Assembly (NCBI RefSeq): GCF_019649055.1
Contig: NW_026570290.1
Coordinates: 248,001 to 312,000, forward strand
DNA from: Paramacrobiotus metropolitanus
Lineage: Eukaryota > Tardigrada > Eutardigrada > Parachela > Macrobiotidae
Direction: 5' to 3'
Length of the DNA: 64,000 bases
Position numbers and translations under genes: made by a program. The notes beneath the pieces were generated by a model, which worked only from the letters and a program-made list of their open reading frames with translations, was not told where the DNA came from and did no database searches. Below are positions 49,601 through 61,164 of the stretch, in pieces. Every line of letters begins with the position of its first letter. Positions within the stretch are counted from its first letter, which is position 1.

Positions 49601-52600
49601 CAGTAAATATAAACTTTTTGAAAAATACATATGCCCTGCTGAAATATTTCCACATCTGTAAATGTTTTAAAATACTATGGAATGCATTTTAGTTAATCAC
49701 GAGTAATTCGCAAAAAAGTCCTTGAAAAATTTTCAATTTATCATGTTTTTCCTCTCTTGGCTCTTGGTAGGTAAAAACCGCTCAAGAATTTCCATACTCA
49801 GGCGTTAATAATCGAAACCCAACAAAATCACATACGTTAAAGTGAAAAAAATTAACGGTTACGCCACTGATTATGCGGCAGTGTTCATAATTAATTTTGT
49901 GCCTACCTGGTTCGCGCGGCGGAATAAATTGGCCGCCCGCCGCCAAGAGAAAGATGCCGGCAGCGTATTTACGCGGCTCGCTGGTGTAAACCAACGAGAA
50001 GCCCGAATCATCGTTGGTAACGAGGGCGCTGTAATGGATTTGAATAAATATGCCCTTCACGTCAGTTTTGCGGCCCAGCTGAAATCCCACATCTGCAAAA
50101 CAATTCGAAGATAATTTCACAATTTCTTAAAATACAGATTTCTTATTTTAATTTTATGAAACAATAATTAAATATTGAGACAGAGTAATGCATGCACCAG
50201 TAAGATCGATAAAACAATCAAAATTAAAGCAAAAACTAAACTTGCAGCTTATGGAATTTCTATAGAATTAAATCAGATTTTTGGTTTTCGACTAGAGAGC
50301 TGTTGTTTGTTCCCAGTGAACCACGAAAGTGAGTTCAAAGCTCGCGCTCATCGTGTAATAAGACTCGTCTCGATACAACAAATATTTGCGTACTGATCTG
50401 CTGTACAGAATGCCAATAAACATAAAGGTTGTTGACCAAAGCACTTCAAATTAAAAACGCAAATCAAAACGAAAACTATCGCTATGCTAATAAACCTCCC
50501 CATGACAAATTCATCAACCACATCCTGATTTCCAAATTCCAAGTTTTTTCAGTTCATTTTAATTTTTCGATATCGGTAATATATACTAGGAATAATAAAT
50601 TCACTGCGGAGGAAATAAGACAATCCGTAAAAAAACGACAAAAGCAAAACATTTCGAAAAAACAGTTACCGGATCTGCAGTCAGGAAAGCATTGTCAGCA
50701 TTTAATTTCGCTCAGCAATTGATAAACACCAAGACAAAACTCACCAAATTTCAGATCAAAGGTTCACGACAGTCAAACTAAATTTATTCAAACCAAATTA
50801 ATCCTGTCAGCATTTCGTTGCTGCTTTTTTAGCATTTATTTAATCATCAAAATGTATTTTTTATTACTTATAGATGAACTAGTTAACAGTGCGAAATGCA
50901 CTAAATTTATGAACACATTATCGAGTAGAGTTTATGTCCAGATTTCCGGCTATACTTTACCTTTGGGCAGCTGGAATGTCGGCGCGTCCTTCGCCCAGGC
51001 GAAGAGGAACTTGGACCGTCCGGTGCAGGCGCCCTGAATGGGATGGTCGTCCAGACAGGACCAGGCGCCGGTGTCCGATGTGGACTTGATGGGCTCCGAA
51101 CAGCCGTAAATGAGGATATGGTGCACCGATTTGGCTGACGCATGCGGCACATATTTCACTACAACCAGCAGAAAATTTATGGTCAAGTGTGTGATGATTA
51201 CGTCGTCTACCACGTTTGCTATCAACCAAGAACTACTACGAGTATCTGCACAACTATCTGGTTATTCGCGAAGAATCGCTTGCATAATCACTTGGCTCGT
51301 GATGGAAAATTCACAAATTCAGCAGAAGTCTTTCAAAAAGGCAGTGGACTACATTTCTGACAGAAAAACAGACATACGACGGAAAATCTGCATATCTGTA
51401 AGTATTATCATAATTTAGTAGTTTTGCGGTTTATGGCTTAAGGGATGCACTGAGCGCCTATTTTAGCCACAAGACTACGTTTAACCGCATCCTAACCTCA
51501 ACGAAAAACTGTGCCACGGCTTTATTGTACACAGCTATTCTTTTCCTCATTAATAAAGCTTCCAAATCATTCTGAGGACACTTTTCCAGTTTACAAACGA
51601 ACAAAAAAAAATTAAAAGGAGTAAAACCACTCATTTAGAAATGGTCCTGAATTAAGTAAGTACACTGGTACTGGACAGATGTTTAGGACGTGCGCCACGC
51701 CAGTGCCACGTAAATAATGATTAGAGAAATTGCTATATTAATCGAAAAATATGCAGCAGCGCCATGAATTTCAATCTTTTAAAAACCGATCACAGTTTAG
51801 CGGTACAAAAAAACAATCAGAATGAACAGTTATAGACTCTGCGACAGTTTAAGCAATTTACCAAAAAAATAAGCAGTATCCGTAAATAATAATTGCATAC
51901 AAGGGGCATGTCACTTCAGAGAAAACCATATCTTCAATAATTATTGTCATTAATTACCCGAAATTCGAAAGGATTTACGAAATATGTCTGCACACCATGT
52001 ACATTCTAATTTATGCAAAAAAATCTATAAAACCTTAATCTTGCATTCACATAAAATCCTTCTGAAAGACAACAGAATCCATAATGATAAAATTCCACTA
52101 AAAACAGCCGGAGTTTAACGTCTGATCGGAGCCCGTGACGTCACTTCCCGTCCGACACTCATGTCAGACGAGCGTGATGCATTGCGTTACACGAGTCCTT
52201 ATCGCGCGCAAGTGTTTCCTGATTGCATGGGTAATTTGGATAATTTTACTGTGACAGCGTCGCAAAATGCTGTAGCCAACCGACCACATCCGGGTCGAAC
52301 AAACAAACCAAACTTGTCAAAGCCACATTTTCCTGCCTTACTGAATGCGCCCAGAGAAATATTTAACGTTTACATTAACAATAATTAGTTTTTGAAAAAT
52401 AAGGTGACTAAAAATAAACGTACATACGATTTTAACCGCATACTTAATAAAACTGTAACATTTTTTATCGGCTTTCTCAATTTTAACCAGACATTTAAAA
52501 ATATTTTAAAAACATAAAAATTCGTTCTCGACCTCGCTTACTCTAGTACTAACAAGTTGTACCGTATATGGGTATATCTACATAATATTGTTATGTATTA

Positions 52601-53180
52601 TTGTATATCACGAAAATTGTGCCATATTTACCAGTTAAAATGAAATTAATATTAAATTATTATTCAATCAAAATAATTTAGATGGTAGGGAAAGCTTTAT
52701 AAAACTAACCACTATTCTTAATTCAACAAAACCTCATTCAACAAAACTGAATTTTGTATATTTTGAAATAATAATCTTAAACTGAAAAGTGAAAGCTCTG
52801 TCCATAGAAGTAGTCAATTTATTCGCAGCTCCCAATTTATTTATTCACAATTTTTATTTCCAAATTATGCCGAAAATTATCAAATAAAATTTGAAAAAAT
52901 GTAAAAAAAACCTAAAAAAGACCTAAAAACATTTAAAAATCAGTTGAGCAACTAGTGGCTCACCAATATATCGGATATCAAAGTCCACATTTTTCCCCAT
53001 ACAAAAATACTGATCCTCTTTCGTGGTGTTAATTTTAGGCATCCATAACGCGATAACTTCCTCTTCGTCGGTTAATTCCAGTTCATGATTTAACGGCGCT
53101 GCGTCAGACGGTGGTTTCTGGCCGAAAGCAACATTGAGGGATAACGAAATGAATAACAGGAGTACAGCAGAAACTAGCAT
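43648..53180 (-). CDS. PAM: Bifunctional peptidylglycine alpha-amidating monooxygenase
   Basis: Thirteen exons on the - strand: 52964..53180, 50961..51158, 49907..50092, 49310..49407, 49079..49207, 48419..48539, 47967..48353, 46938..47031, 46693..46848, 46462..46577, 44944..45312, 44745..44866 and 43648..44154. They sum to 2700 nt (899 residues) with all phases agreeing. Signal peptide 1-20. The PHM domain has copper ligands HH (85-86), His in QIHYS (158), THAH (224, 226) and Met in NDEMCN (301). The PAL domain has zinc and catalytic-type His at MPHGI (534), IPHD (640) and ANPHAVV (739). A membrane segment (about 803-827) and cytoplasmic tail follow. PAM converts glycine-extended peptides to C-terminal amides in the secretory pathway, using copper and ascorbate. 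Residues 317-445 form a His/Pro-rich linker with HDHEMSGHDHGD-type clusters. The gene is intact. Confidence 0.93.
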
Positions 53181-54429
53181 GGTGAAACACTATGTTCCGC
53201 AACAACATAAAGACCGTCGCTTCCTAACTATCCGCGGCCCATGTAAATGAGTCTCTTGTTGAGCAGAATCAATGGAGTATAACAAAAAATCCAAATGAGG
53301 TTAAACGCCGTGAATACGCTCTCAAAAACCAACTGACCCAGATTGAGTAAAATAAGAAGATAAAATTTAAAAGAATAAAACAAGAAAACGATATTTACAA
53401 AGATGCAGCAGCTGCCAGCAAGTGCTCAGAATAGTACAAAATCAAATTATGGAAATAACGGGGACCCTGCAACAAGTGCTGGCGAACTTAGCAACAGCTG
53501 CTGACAATCACAACTCCAGGTAAACGATATAATAATTTTTCCCCAAAAAAAACCTACGAAAACGGTTCACAACGTGTAATAACGTCGCAGCACTTGACTG
53601 GCACTGCAGCTTTTCAGTTGACTGAGTGCGTCGTGCATGACAAGAACATGAAATGCTCACTGCAAACAGCTGGATCGACAAGCGGAAGTGGGGAATTGGA
53701 ATTCCATTTCATAACGGTAGCGAATGGAAACGAGAATACCTTTAGTACTAGTAAATAGTAATTACAGTAGTAGTTGCAACTTGCAAGAGAAGGCTTCAAG
53801 GCACAATTTTTACTACGCAAAAGCAGGGAGCGCACGGAAAACCCAGCTCACGGGTAAAAAGAAAGGAATCGACCTTGCGCCATGATTACTTATTTTCTTA
53901 ATTTTCTCTGCAATTTGAGTGCGAAAAAGCGGACATCAAAATTTAGCTTCCGCCTTCCCCCAAAACCCAAATACAGTTGGAATTCGACGAGGCCTACCAA
54001 ATGGAAGTGGTATTCCGCGGCCAACCCCTTCGGAGTGGCAGGTAAAATGGAACCTGGAAAGTGGAAGTTGAATGTGAAGCGGAAAGCATCCGTTTTCGTG
54101 ATTTTGTGACTATTTTGCAAGTTTTGCTCTTTAGTCTTTTGGTAAGACCGTAAGACGGTAAGAATTGAAAATTTGGAATTTTTGGAGCAGATTGTAATGC
54201 GCATGTGCTTTTGTGGTTTATAAATTTGTTAGTACTTAGATATTTCCGATTGAGTCTTGTTACTCTTGTATCCCTTTCTGATTCTTCATGCTGACGCGGT
54301 CCACTGTTGCATTTCCTGGATTTCCACAGTCTTCGTGAAAATCATGCAGGTAGGACCTCGTTCATTATCCATTCGGGAATCCTGGTATTCAGTTCTTCAT
54401 TTAAACACTTATCAATTATCAGCGCGCAG
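53181..54429. other. Divergent intergenic region, PAM and MALSU1
   Basis: Contains the 5' ends of two divergent genes. A possible small + strand exon (about 53451..53519, ending ACTCCAG/gtaaac) has no supported continuation. A 5' exon of the MALSU1 gene probably lies here. Confidence 0.45.
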
Positions 54430-56237
54430 TGTCTTCGGTGGTGCGCAACTGTGTTCGCCATCTGACATCATCCACTGTGTTGACGGGATCTCGTCCCACG
54501 CCGAAATCCCTCTCCGGTTTCGGGAAGAAAAAATCCAACCGCAAATCTTACGACGATGAGGTACCGACTCTCTTCGTGGCTGCAGATTTAGTGTCTCTCT
54601 CGACGAATCCATGATGCACCGCTATTAATGGTTGTAGGAGGCGCAGGACGAACTCTTCCATCCTCCGAAGCCCAAAACCGTCCCACCGAGTGATCTGCCT
54701 CCCAGTATGCGGAAGAAATACCGCATCTTCACGGATCAGTCCGAGGAGATCATCGATTCCAACCAAGCCCTGTGGGTGGAGATTGAGGCTCCAGAAGAGC
54801 CGGAGGTTGACCAGTTTGTGGGTCTCAATATGGAACGTAAGAGATTTGCCGATTTGCCGAATTTATCGTAAGAGATTTGCCGATTTGTAATATTACGAGG
54901 TACATAAATATTTCAATATTATTTTTAATATTATTTTCTGTAACAGTACAACTTCCACAAACGTTTTGTTATTTTTGTTTAAATTATTTTCATTCGTATT
55001 AAGTCCTTTCCTAAGGTTTTCGTGTACGCACATGTGCTGTATTTATTTTGTTTAATATGTATGGTGTAACCGATTTGTAATATTGATATTTTTATTGTCC
55101 TTTTGTTATGACTTTTGCAAATTTGGTATTATTTTTCTTGAAATTGTTTTCCGAAGTTTTCGGATGTGTATTTTATGTTTTTGTCATTAATTTGTTATGT
55201 TAGGTGGTGTTACCGGTGTCCTTGATATCGAAGATCTTATCCACGTGCTCAGACTGGAAAATGCCCAGAATATCTGTACGATAAAAATTCCTCCGGAAAT
55301 CATGTATGCGGACTATCTTGTCGTGTGCACGGGAACTTCCAAGCGTCAGTTGCTTGCGATGGCGGAATTCGTGAGGAAATATGTAAGCGAATGGCGGTTG
55401 CTTCCTTTAAAACATTTCCGTTGTTATTATCACTGCAATAATTATTAAATTGTTAAACTGTTCTTTACTGCTCGTGTTGTATATTTTGTTTTAGCTGCTG
55501 TATTCGTAGACTTTAATTATTACTCGTATGAAAGGGTGTTTTTCTCTTGCGATTAGTACAAGGCAAAAAAACTGCCGGAGGATCCCTTTTTAGAAAACTC
55601 CTTGGGCATCAAAGACTGGAACACCAGTTGGATCGCTCTCGATCTGGGTATGATGATTTTGTGCTAAGTTCAATTTCGGATGCCACCTGGGCTTTTAAAA
55701 TATTTTTTCCCTACTGTTTTCTTATTGTAGTTAATTTTTACGAAAATTTTGTAGTATTTTTTGAATTTATTATTGGTATCGGCGAGTTCTGCTTACTTTT
55801 ATTTAGTAACTCAAAATTGGTTTCGTACATGCACGGTGCACCACTGGACAGTACCCCATCTAATAATTTTTATTTCTGTATCGGCTGTTACATTCGTTTC
55901 GATTTATGGTTTCTTTTTGCACAGTTTATTGAATTTTTGTATACTTTATTGTTTTTTGTTGCATCAGTGTTGTTACCCGCATTCTCGATGTCTTTTATTT
56001 GTGTTATTATTGAGTATTGTTGGAAATTTTGCAGGCAATATCGTTGTTCATTTCATGGATGCCAAAACGCGAGAGTTTTACGACCTGGAAGCATTATGGG
56101 CCTTAGGCCCTGAGCACGACCCCAAATGCGCTGGGGACGCCGATCCGATGCTGGAACTTCTCCGGCAGAGCTCATCCGAAGCCGGCGATTTATTTGGCAC
56201 GCAGAGGAAGACCAGAGATGGTGCTAAGACTACGTGA
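54430..56237 (+). CDS. MALSU1: Mitochondrial ribosome-silencing factor (RsfS/MALSU1)
   Basis: Exons 54430..54560, 54638..54836, 55204..55382, 55557..55647 and 56035..56237, with matching phases. An upstream start exon ending in phase 1 was not identified. The N-terminus is basic and Ser/Arg-rich, as expected for mitochondrial import. The RsfS domain includes GVLDIEDLIHVLRLENAQNI, PPEIMYADYLVVCTGTSKRQLLAMAEFV, then [33 protein letters not shown]. The family binds ribosomal protein L14 (uL14m) of the mitochondrial large subunit and prevents premature subunit joining. The C-terminal extension of about 40 residues after LEALW is rich in Asp, Glu and Ser. The stop at 56235 is clear. Confidence 0.85.
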
Positions 56238-56596
56238 GCGGGTTGTGGCTTTCTGTGAAAGGGACAGTTGATGAAAAAAGGTGAACGAAAGTACAATGTA
56301 TGATTGTGCGTTTGCATGTGGATGGCGAATACAGATAGTTTGTTACTTAGCTCGGCATTATCTTTGCGGTTGACGTTTAATGATATACATAGGTGCGCTT
56401 TGTATAACTATGGTCGCCTTTTTGCTTTCGACTTGTTCGCAAAAGGGCAAAAGCAATCGAATAAAGAATGCGATAGAATAATTGGTTAATGTTAAATGAA
56501 ATGGTTCAGTTGTTTTCTCGCAATCACAATGCGTTCAACGGCAGACGAAACGATCCATCGGCAGATATTGGTAGACACGATCCGCCGATGTGGCAT

Positions 56597-56660
56597 CAGT
56601 ATCGGGAATCTACGTAGTATCAGTATCGGGAATCTCTCAGTATCGGGAATCTACGTAGTG
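56597..56660. repeat. Repeated phrase cagtatcgggaatct
   Basis: Three occurrences within 64 nt, two followed by acgtagt. Confidence 0.8.
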
Positions 56661-57060
56661 TACTGGCCCGAAGTCGAAATTTCATTCAGTCACTGTTTCT
56701 AAAATCTAATTAGTCGGGCATTAGCATTAATGCAGCCAAATGGGAAAGCAACAGTTAGAAGGGAAATTATTTTTAGAAAAGAAACTTAGTTATTTAACAA
56801 AATTAATAAATACATTTGATTATATCTGGTTTTTTTACGACTGAGTAGCAATTGTAAAATAATAATAATTATTATAATCGAAATTAACTGCATTTAAAAA
56901 GTAATGTTACTTGGTATTTATGCCAACGAGTAGAGTACGTTCTAGTACATAATTGTATATAATATTTAATAATAATAGTGTGCAACCGTTTCAGGCATAG
57001 GTACCATTAATAATTTTACTATTTTTAACCCAAGAAGAAAATGAAATTTACACCTAGCAT

Positions 57061-57108
57061 TTAGCGCTGAACGTATTTAGCGCTGAACGTATTTAGCGCT
57101 GAACGTAT
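57061..57108. repeat. 16-bp tandem repeat, three copies
   Basis: Near-exact copies of atttagcgctgaacgt, close to the 3' end of the GH114-like gene. Confidence 0.9.
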
Positions 57109-57216
57109 TCCAACATAATTTTGTTAATATTTACTTCTTCATTAATCCAGCCACTCGGACCATTCAATCACAGTTTAATAATTTTAATCAAAAACATTTT
57201 TGTAAAAAAGGAAACA

Positions 57217-58059
57217 TTAAAATTCGCAATCCCGAACAATGCCGGTGACTTGCAGGTCAAACACCCCACACGTCAGTTCTTCCAGGAAGCATTTCTTATA
57301 AAACGAGCAAATCTGCGTCTTCTTCTCCACATACTGCTCCACCAGCGTCATCTTCTTGGCCTTATTGGCCTTCCGCAGCACCTCCAGGACACTCTGGGTG
57401 TACTTGGTGGCCCGTGGTACCCCATCAAACCCGTACCACACATTCTCCTCACTCAATCCATCCACAAACTTCTTCATCCGGTCATTCTCATCCCACAGTT
57501 TCGCCGCTCCATGGACCACCACCAAACCGAGCTGATCGTGCTCCCGCACGGCATCCGCCACAGAGCGCGCAAGCTGGACCATGTCCGCAGCGGCCGTCGG
57601 TCTTTCGGGGAACTGCTCATAATTCCCGAGATAATCTAGGAACACCCCGGAGTAATTGTACGGGATGACGTTGTTCATCATGTAGTCGATGAGCATATCG
57701 CGCCACACGGGGTTCCAGTAGCGTACCACTTTCCCGTCGGGGTAGGTGGGGTCATCGCGGATGTAGATTTCTTCCACTTGCTCGTTGTCGATCTCTTCAT
57801 CAGACCAGTAGGCGCGGAATTCTTCGGCTTGCCCCACCGAAACATAGGCTAAGACGAGCTTTCCCTGGTATTTTAGTTCCTCGTTCTGTTCAGCGGTCAG
57901 TCGGACATCATCGGGATCGACGATGAGGATGTTGTGCGGGTTGTTCAGTAAAGTGTCGTAGGTGCAATTCGACATCTGTACAAAAAATTGCGAGGCGAAT
58001 TTCACCTTGGCACGGGCGCTAACAGCCGCTATTACCGCTAAGAACACGATGAATTTCAT
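57217..58059 (-). CDS. Secreted GH114/TM1410-like glycoside hydrolase, intronless
   Basis: A single uninterrupted frame of 280 residues. A signal peptide (MKFIVFLAVIAAVSARA) is followed by a TIM-barrel-like sequence. Motifs match the endo-alpha-1,4-polygalactosaminidase/TM1410 family: NILIVDPDD, LVLAYVSVGQAEEFRAYW, VRYWNPVWRDMLIDYM, YSGVFLDYLGNYEQF, LVVVHGAAKLWDEND and VWYGFDGVP. Members studied elsewhere degrade galactosaminogalactan-type polymers, mostly in bacteria and fungi. Substrate here is unknown. Nearly every neighbour has several introns, while this gene has none and stands alone with a complete frame. That fits acquisition by horizontal transfer followed by gain of a eukaryotic signal peptide (inference). 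An alternative is an old eukaryotic intron-poor gene. Confidence 0.75.
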   Translation of the reverse strand: MKFIVFLAVIAAVSARAKVKFASQFFVQMSNCTYDTLLNNPHNILIVDPDDVRLTAEQNEELKYQGKLVLAYVSVGQAEEFRAYWSDEEIDNEQVEEIYIRDDPTYPDGKVVRYWNPVWRDMLIDYMMNNVIPYNYSGVFLDYLGNYEQFPERPTAAADMVQLARSVADAVREHDQLGLVVVHGAAKLWDENDRMKKFVDGLSEENVWYGFDGVPRATKYTQSVLEVLRKANKAKKMTLVEQYVEKKTQICSFYKKCFLEELTCGVFDLQVTGIVRDCEF

Positions 58060-58648
58060 TTTTAAAAAACCGAATTAAAAAATTGTAATTAGAAAGAGAG
58101 GAAGAAGAAATGCTTGATGACAAAATACACGGTGTATGAGTATTTTTATATGTCCGATGTGTGCCGGAGGAAATTTACGTTGCAGTGTGTAATAAAATGC
58201 CGGCTGATGCGTTATTCAATACTGACAAATGCCGGTATAATCATTCAGCCACGGCATTGTATGACGAGACGGTTTAGCCGTAACCAATCGCTGTGTTGGA
58301 TAATTTTTTTGTAAATCTGCAAATAATTAGATGCATAACGGTTTACTATACCGGTAGATAGAGTGGATGGGCAATATATGCTAGCGGGAGATTTCATAAG
58401 AATCATGTAGCGTAGTGAGAAGAGCCAATAATTTTATGTAATTTGTTATTGCACACCACTGATTGATGCCGCGCAGATGAGCAGAATATTGTAACGTAAC
58501 AATGACACCGTACAAAAACATATTTTTATGGATTTTAAATTATTGATCGGTTAGAGCGGCAATAAATCTCCAATCAAACGCACCCGTGCAAGATTCCAAA
58601 GGAGATTAAATTATGTTATCATTAGATATCAATCTATTAGATATCATT

Positions 58649-58650
58649 AG

Positions 58651-58679
<29 letters not shown>
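58649..58679. repeat. (AT)n microsatellite
   Basis: Uninterrupted at-repeat of about 13 units abutting the left arm of the MITE-like element. Confidence 0.9.
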
Positions 58680-58684
<5 letters not shown>

Positions 58685-58878
58685 TCCTAACCCTGCACTT
58701 GAAGGAAATTTGTACAGTGCAGCCACACGCACTTGTACGACCGCATTCACCATTCACATACATCGCTTGCAGCTAGTGCATGTTAGAACGTGAATTGGCT
58801 GAACGTTTATCCGGCTATACAGCACCGTGCCCTCATAGCGTACAGATTTCCTTCAAGTGCAGGGTTAGTGTACAGTAT
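58677..58878. mobile_element. MITE-like element with 39-bp terminal inverted repeats
   Basis: Arms 58677-58715 and 58840-58878 pair over 39 bp with about three mismatches, including a perfect 23-bp core (ctaaccctgcacttgaagg and on). The interior is about 125 bp with no coding potential. The 19-bp phrase gttatcattagatatcaat occurs exactly at 58615-58633 and 58887-58905, flanking the element. It may come from the insertion or be a local repeat; it is too long and displaced for a simple target-site duplication. Confidence 0.75.
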
Positions 58879-61164
58879 ATATATTAGTTATCATTAGATA
58901 TCAATCATTAGATATTGTTACTCTTTCTAGAATTCTGATAAAATGAAAGAGAGACGCTGCCATGCGTAATTAAACTCTGCTAAAATCTGTTGGCTATTAA
59001 TCAAAATTTGCAAGCAAAAACTTAAGCCAGCAGCGATTTGAATTTATGCGAATAATACCTGTACAATTAACATCAAATCTGCGAAAACCTTTATGTATAT
59101 TTATTTATGTATATCGAAAATATTAATGGCAATAAATGGCCCATAATTAGAAATCAAACGCGGTTTGCACTGCTTCAAATTAAAAAATTTAAATAAACAG
59201 ATAAAATAATTAACTATGCAGTAATTTACGAAAATTCGTTCGATAAACAGTTTAACGTTTCCCGCTAAGGTTTTTTGTTGGAAAGAGGCGCGCATGCGCT
59301 TCGATTATTTTGTTAAATAGAGCGCAAATAAAGCTTGAAATAACAAGGCAATTAATTTTTCTGATCCGGCATCGTCCGTGACCACTGGGCAGTGCGCAGG
59401 CCGGATGCAGCCGGCTGTGTGTGCTGGTGCAACTGTCGCTGCAGCCGTCGCCGTTGAGTAATTAGGGCTATTAGTGAGGCGGCGCCGTGCAGCAGCCACT
59501 GCCTGCTGGTCCAGCGTGGCCCGTCGCCTGCATCAGCCGTGCATCAGAGTCCACTTGTACTCTGCACTCTTGTCTGCAGAGCGGCACAGCGACGCGCCTG
59601 GCCTATCCCGATGGAGACGTTGTTCGTTATCTTTGGATGCAAAAAGCGAAGTGAATTATCCTTATTATCTTGCCCGTCATTAGGTACTTATCATTATCTT
59701 CCACTTTTGCGCTTTCTTCGAATTATCTTGCAGCTTCTCTGTTGACTGCGCAACAGTCCACTTCAAGAAGAAAGTTAATCTGCGATTCATTTACACAGCA
59801 CTGAACAAATTCCACCCAAAGTTCCATGTACAAATATTATTCTTCGTTCAGCTCATAAAATTTAATGGCTTTGATTAAATACCTGGTCTTGCGAAGATAA
59901 TGTCGTCCCAAGATTTTTATTACGAACTGCGCAGGAAATTTTTTATTCGGGAAAATCGCTACAGCTTGCATATTTTAGTTAGTTAGTTAGCTTGATGTGT
60001 TTTGGATACATGCAGGGTATAGTTTCGCTTTATAACAAAGCGAAATGAGCAGAAGCGCAGAATCGAGTTTAAAGTTACCGCCGGCACGCCATGGAACACT
60101 TTTCGAACAAAGACATTGTGTAAATTATTCCACAGCCACCCATTCGATCAGCGCCCCACAACGACCTGCTCATTCCCGGCAAAAAGGTCAGCCTGCTCCC
60201 GCCGCACGCACTGTCCGTCAACAAGCGTGGCCTGAGCTTATCGCTACGCCGCGATCGGCACAACGCGCCATTCTCCCAGGCCGTTTGTGTGTGTATCCTA
60301 TCCATTTTTAATGCAGTTGGACTTCATTAAGAGTCCATTAAGTCCGCACGGCAATTGGCGTGCAGGCGCAGTTGATAGGAATCCGCCGAGACAAGATAGC
60401 ACTTGAGAAAGCGCATCCAGCGAATGTAGCCAGCATTAAAACAGACCGCACTGGCATCTGCTGTAATTATGCGACCGTCTGTGTAGCGAGCCTTGGCGCC
60501 AGCGGGTAATTTTGCATGCAAACCGGCGTTTGGTCAAAAAGGCAGCTTCTGAAATGTTGTGTGTGTCTGCGCTGGCCAGGACGCGCCGGTCAGCAGTGTA
60601 CTTAAGCCGTAAATTATGCACTAACTGGCGCTGCTGGTCTGACTCTCTCTGGCCTCTCTTATCTGCGTCTCTCTTTTCTCTCTTTCTCACTGCCCGCTGG
60701 CCAGCGCCGCGCAGAATAGAGCGCCTTTGCGTTGGCCTACGCTATCGTTGCCATCGTTACTACTGGATCGGAACGGACCACAGAGACTGGCCAGCGGAGG
60801 CGGGGCGATTGGACTGTGCCCAGGTAACTGTGTTATGCGGTGTTCTCGGGACAGAGCGGCCGAATATTCCTCGCTGTCTTCTCTCTGTAAAGAGAGAAGG
60901 GCTGTTCTGTTCTTGCTCTGCAGTCCATATCGCTGGCTCATTATCCACTTGATGGATTAGGGGATCTTTTGCCGTGTAGCCTCAACAAGACGTTCACTTT
61001 GGACATTTCAGTTCATGCTGAGTTGACGTCCGAGTTGGTGCTTCTGTGTTAAGAAAATATTTCCGTCAGTTTGCAAGGATAGTATTTGGTGAGATTTCTC
61101 CTGAATTTCGTAACGATTCGGCGTGCATATTTATGTTCACTGTGGATGCTGTACCATCTGGATT

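Larger units (their letters stand above)
56238..57216. other. Intergenic with short tandem repeats
   Basis: Contains AATAAA at 56460 (probable MALSU1 poly(A) signal), a repeated cagtatcgggaatct phrase at 56597-56660 and a 16-bp tandem repeat at 57061-57108. Otherwise AT-rich, no gene. Confidence 0.5.
58060..61164. other. Intergenic and probable upstream region of receptor gene
   Basis: No supportable gene. Open frames at 59101, 59474, 60045, 60436 and 60512 overlap on opposite strands in GC-richer DNA (59.35-61.0 kb). The base composition change suggests the promoter or 5' UTR exons of the type I receptor gene. A MITE-like element lies at 58677-58878. Confidence 0.45.

Noticed and set aside
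53451-53519. Possible small exon (start ATG, donor at gtaaac) upstream of MALSU1
   Set aside because: Its exit phase (2) does not match the phase-1 entry of the next clear exon at 54430.
59474-60952. Several overlapping GC-rich open frames on both strands
   Set aside because: They overlap one another in opposite strands with no motif, signal or matched splice phases; probably promoter or 5' UTR sequence.
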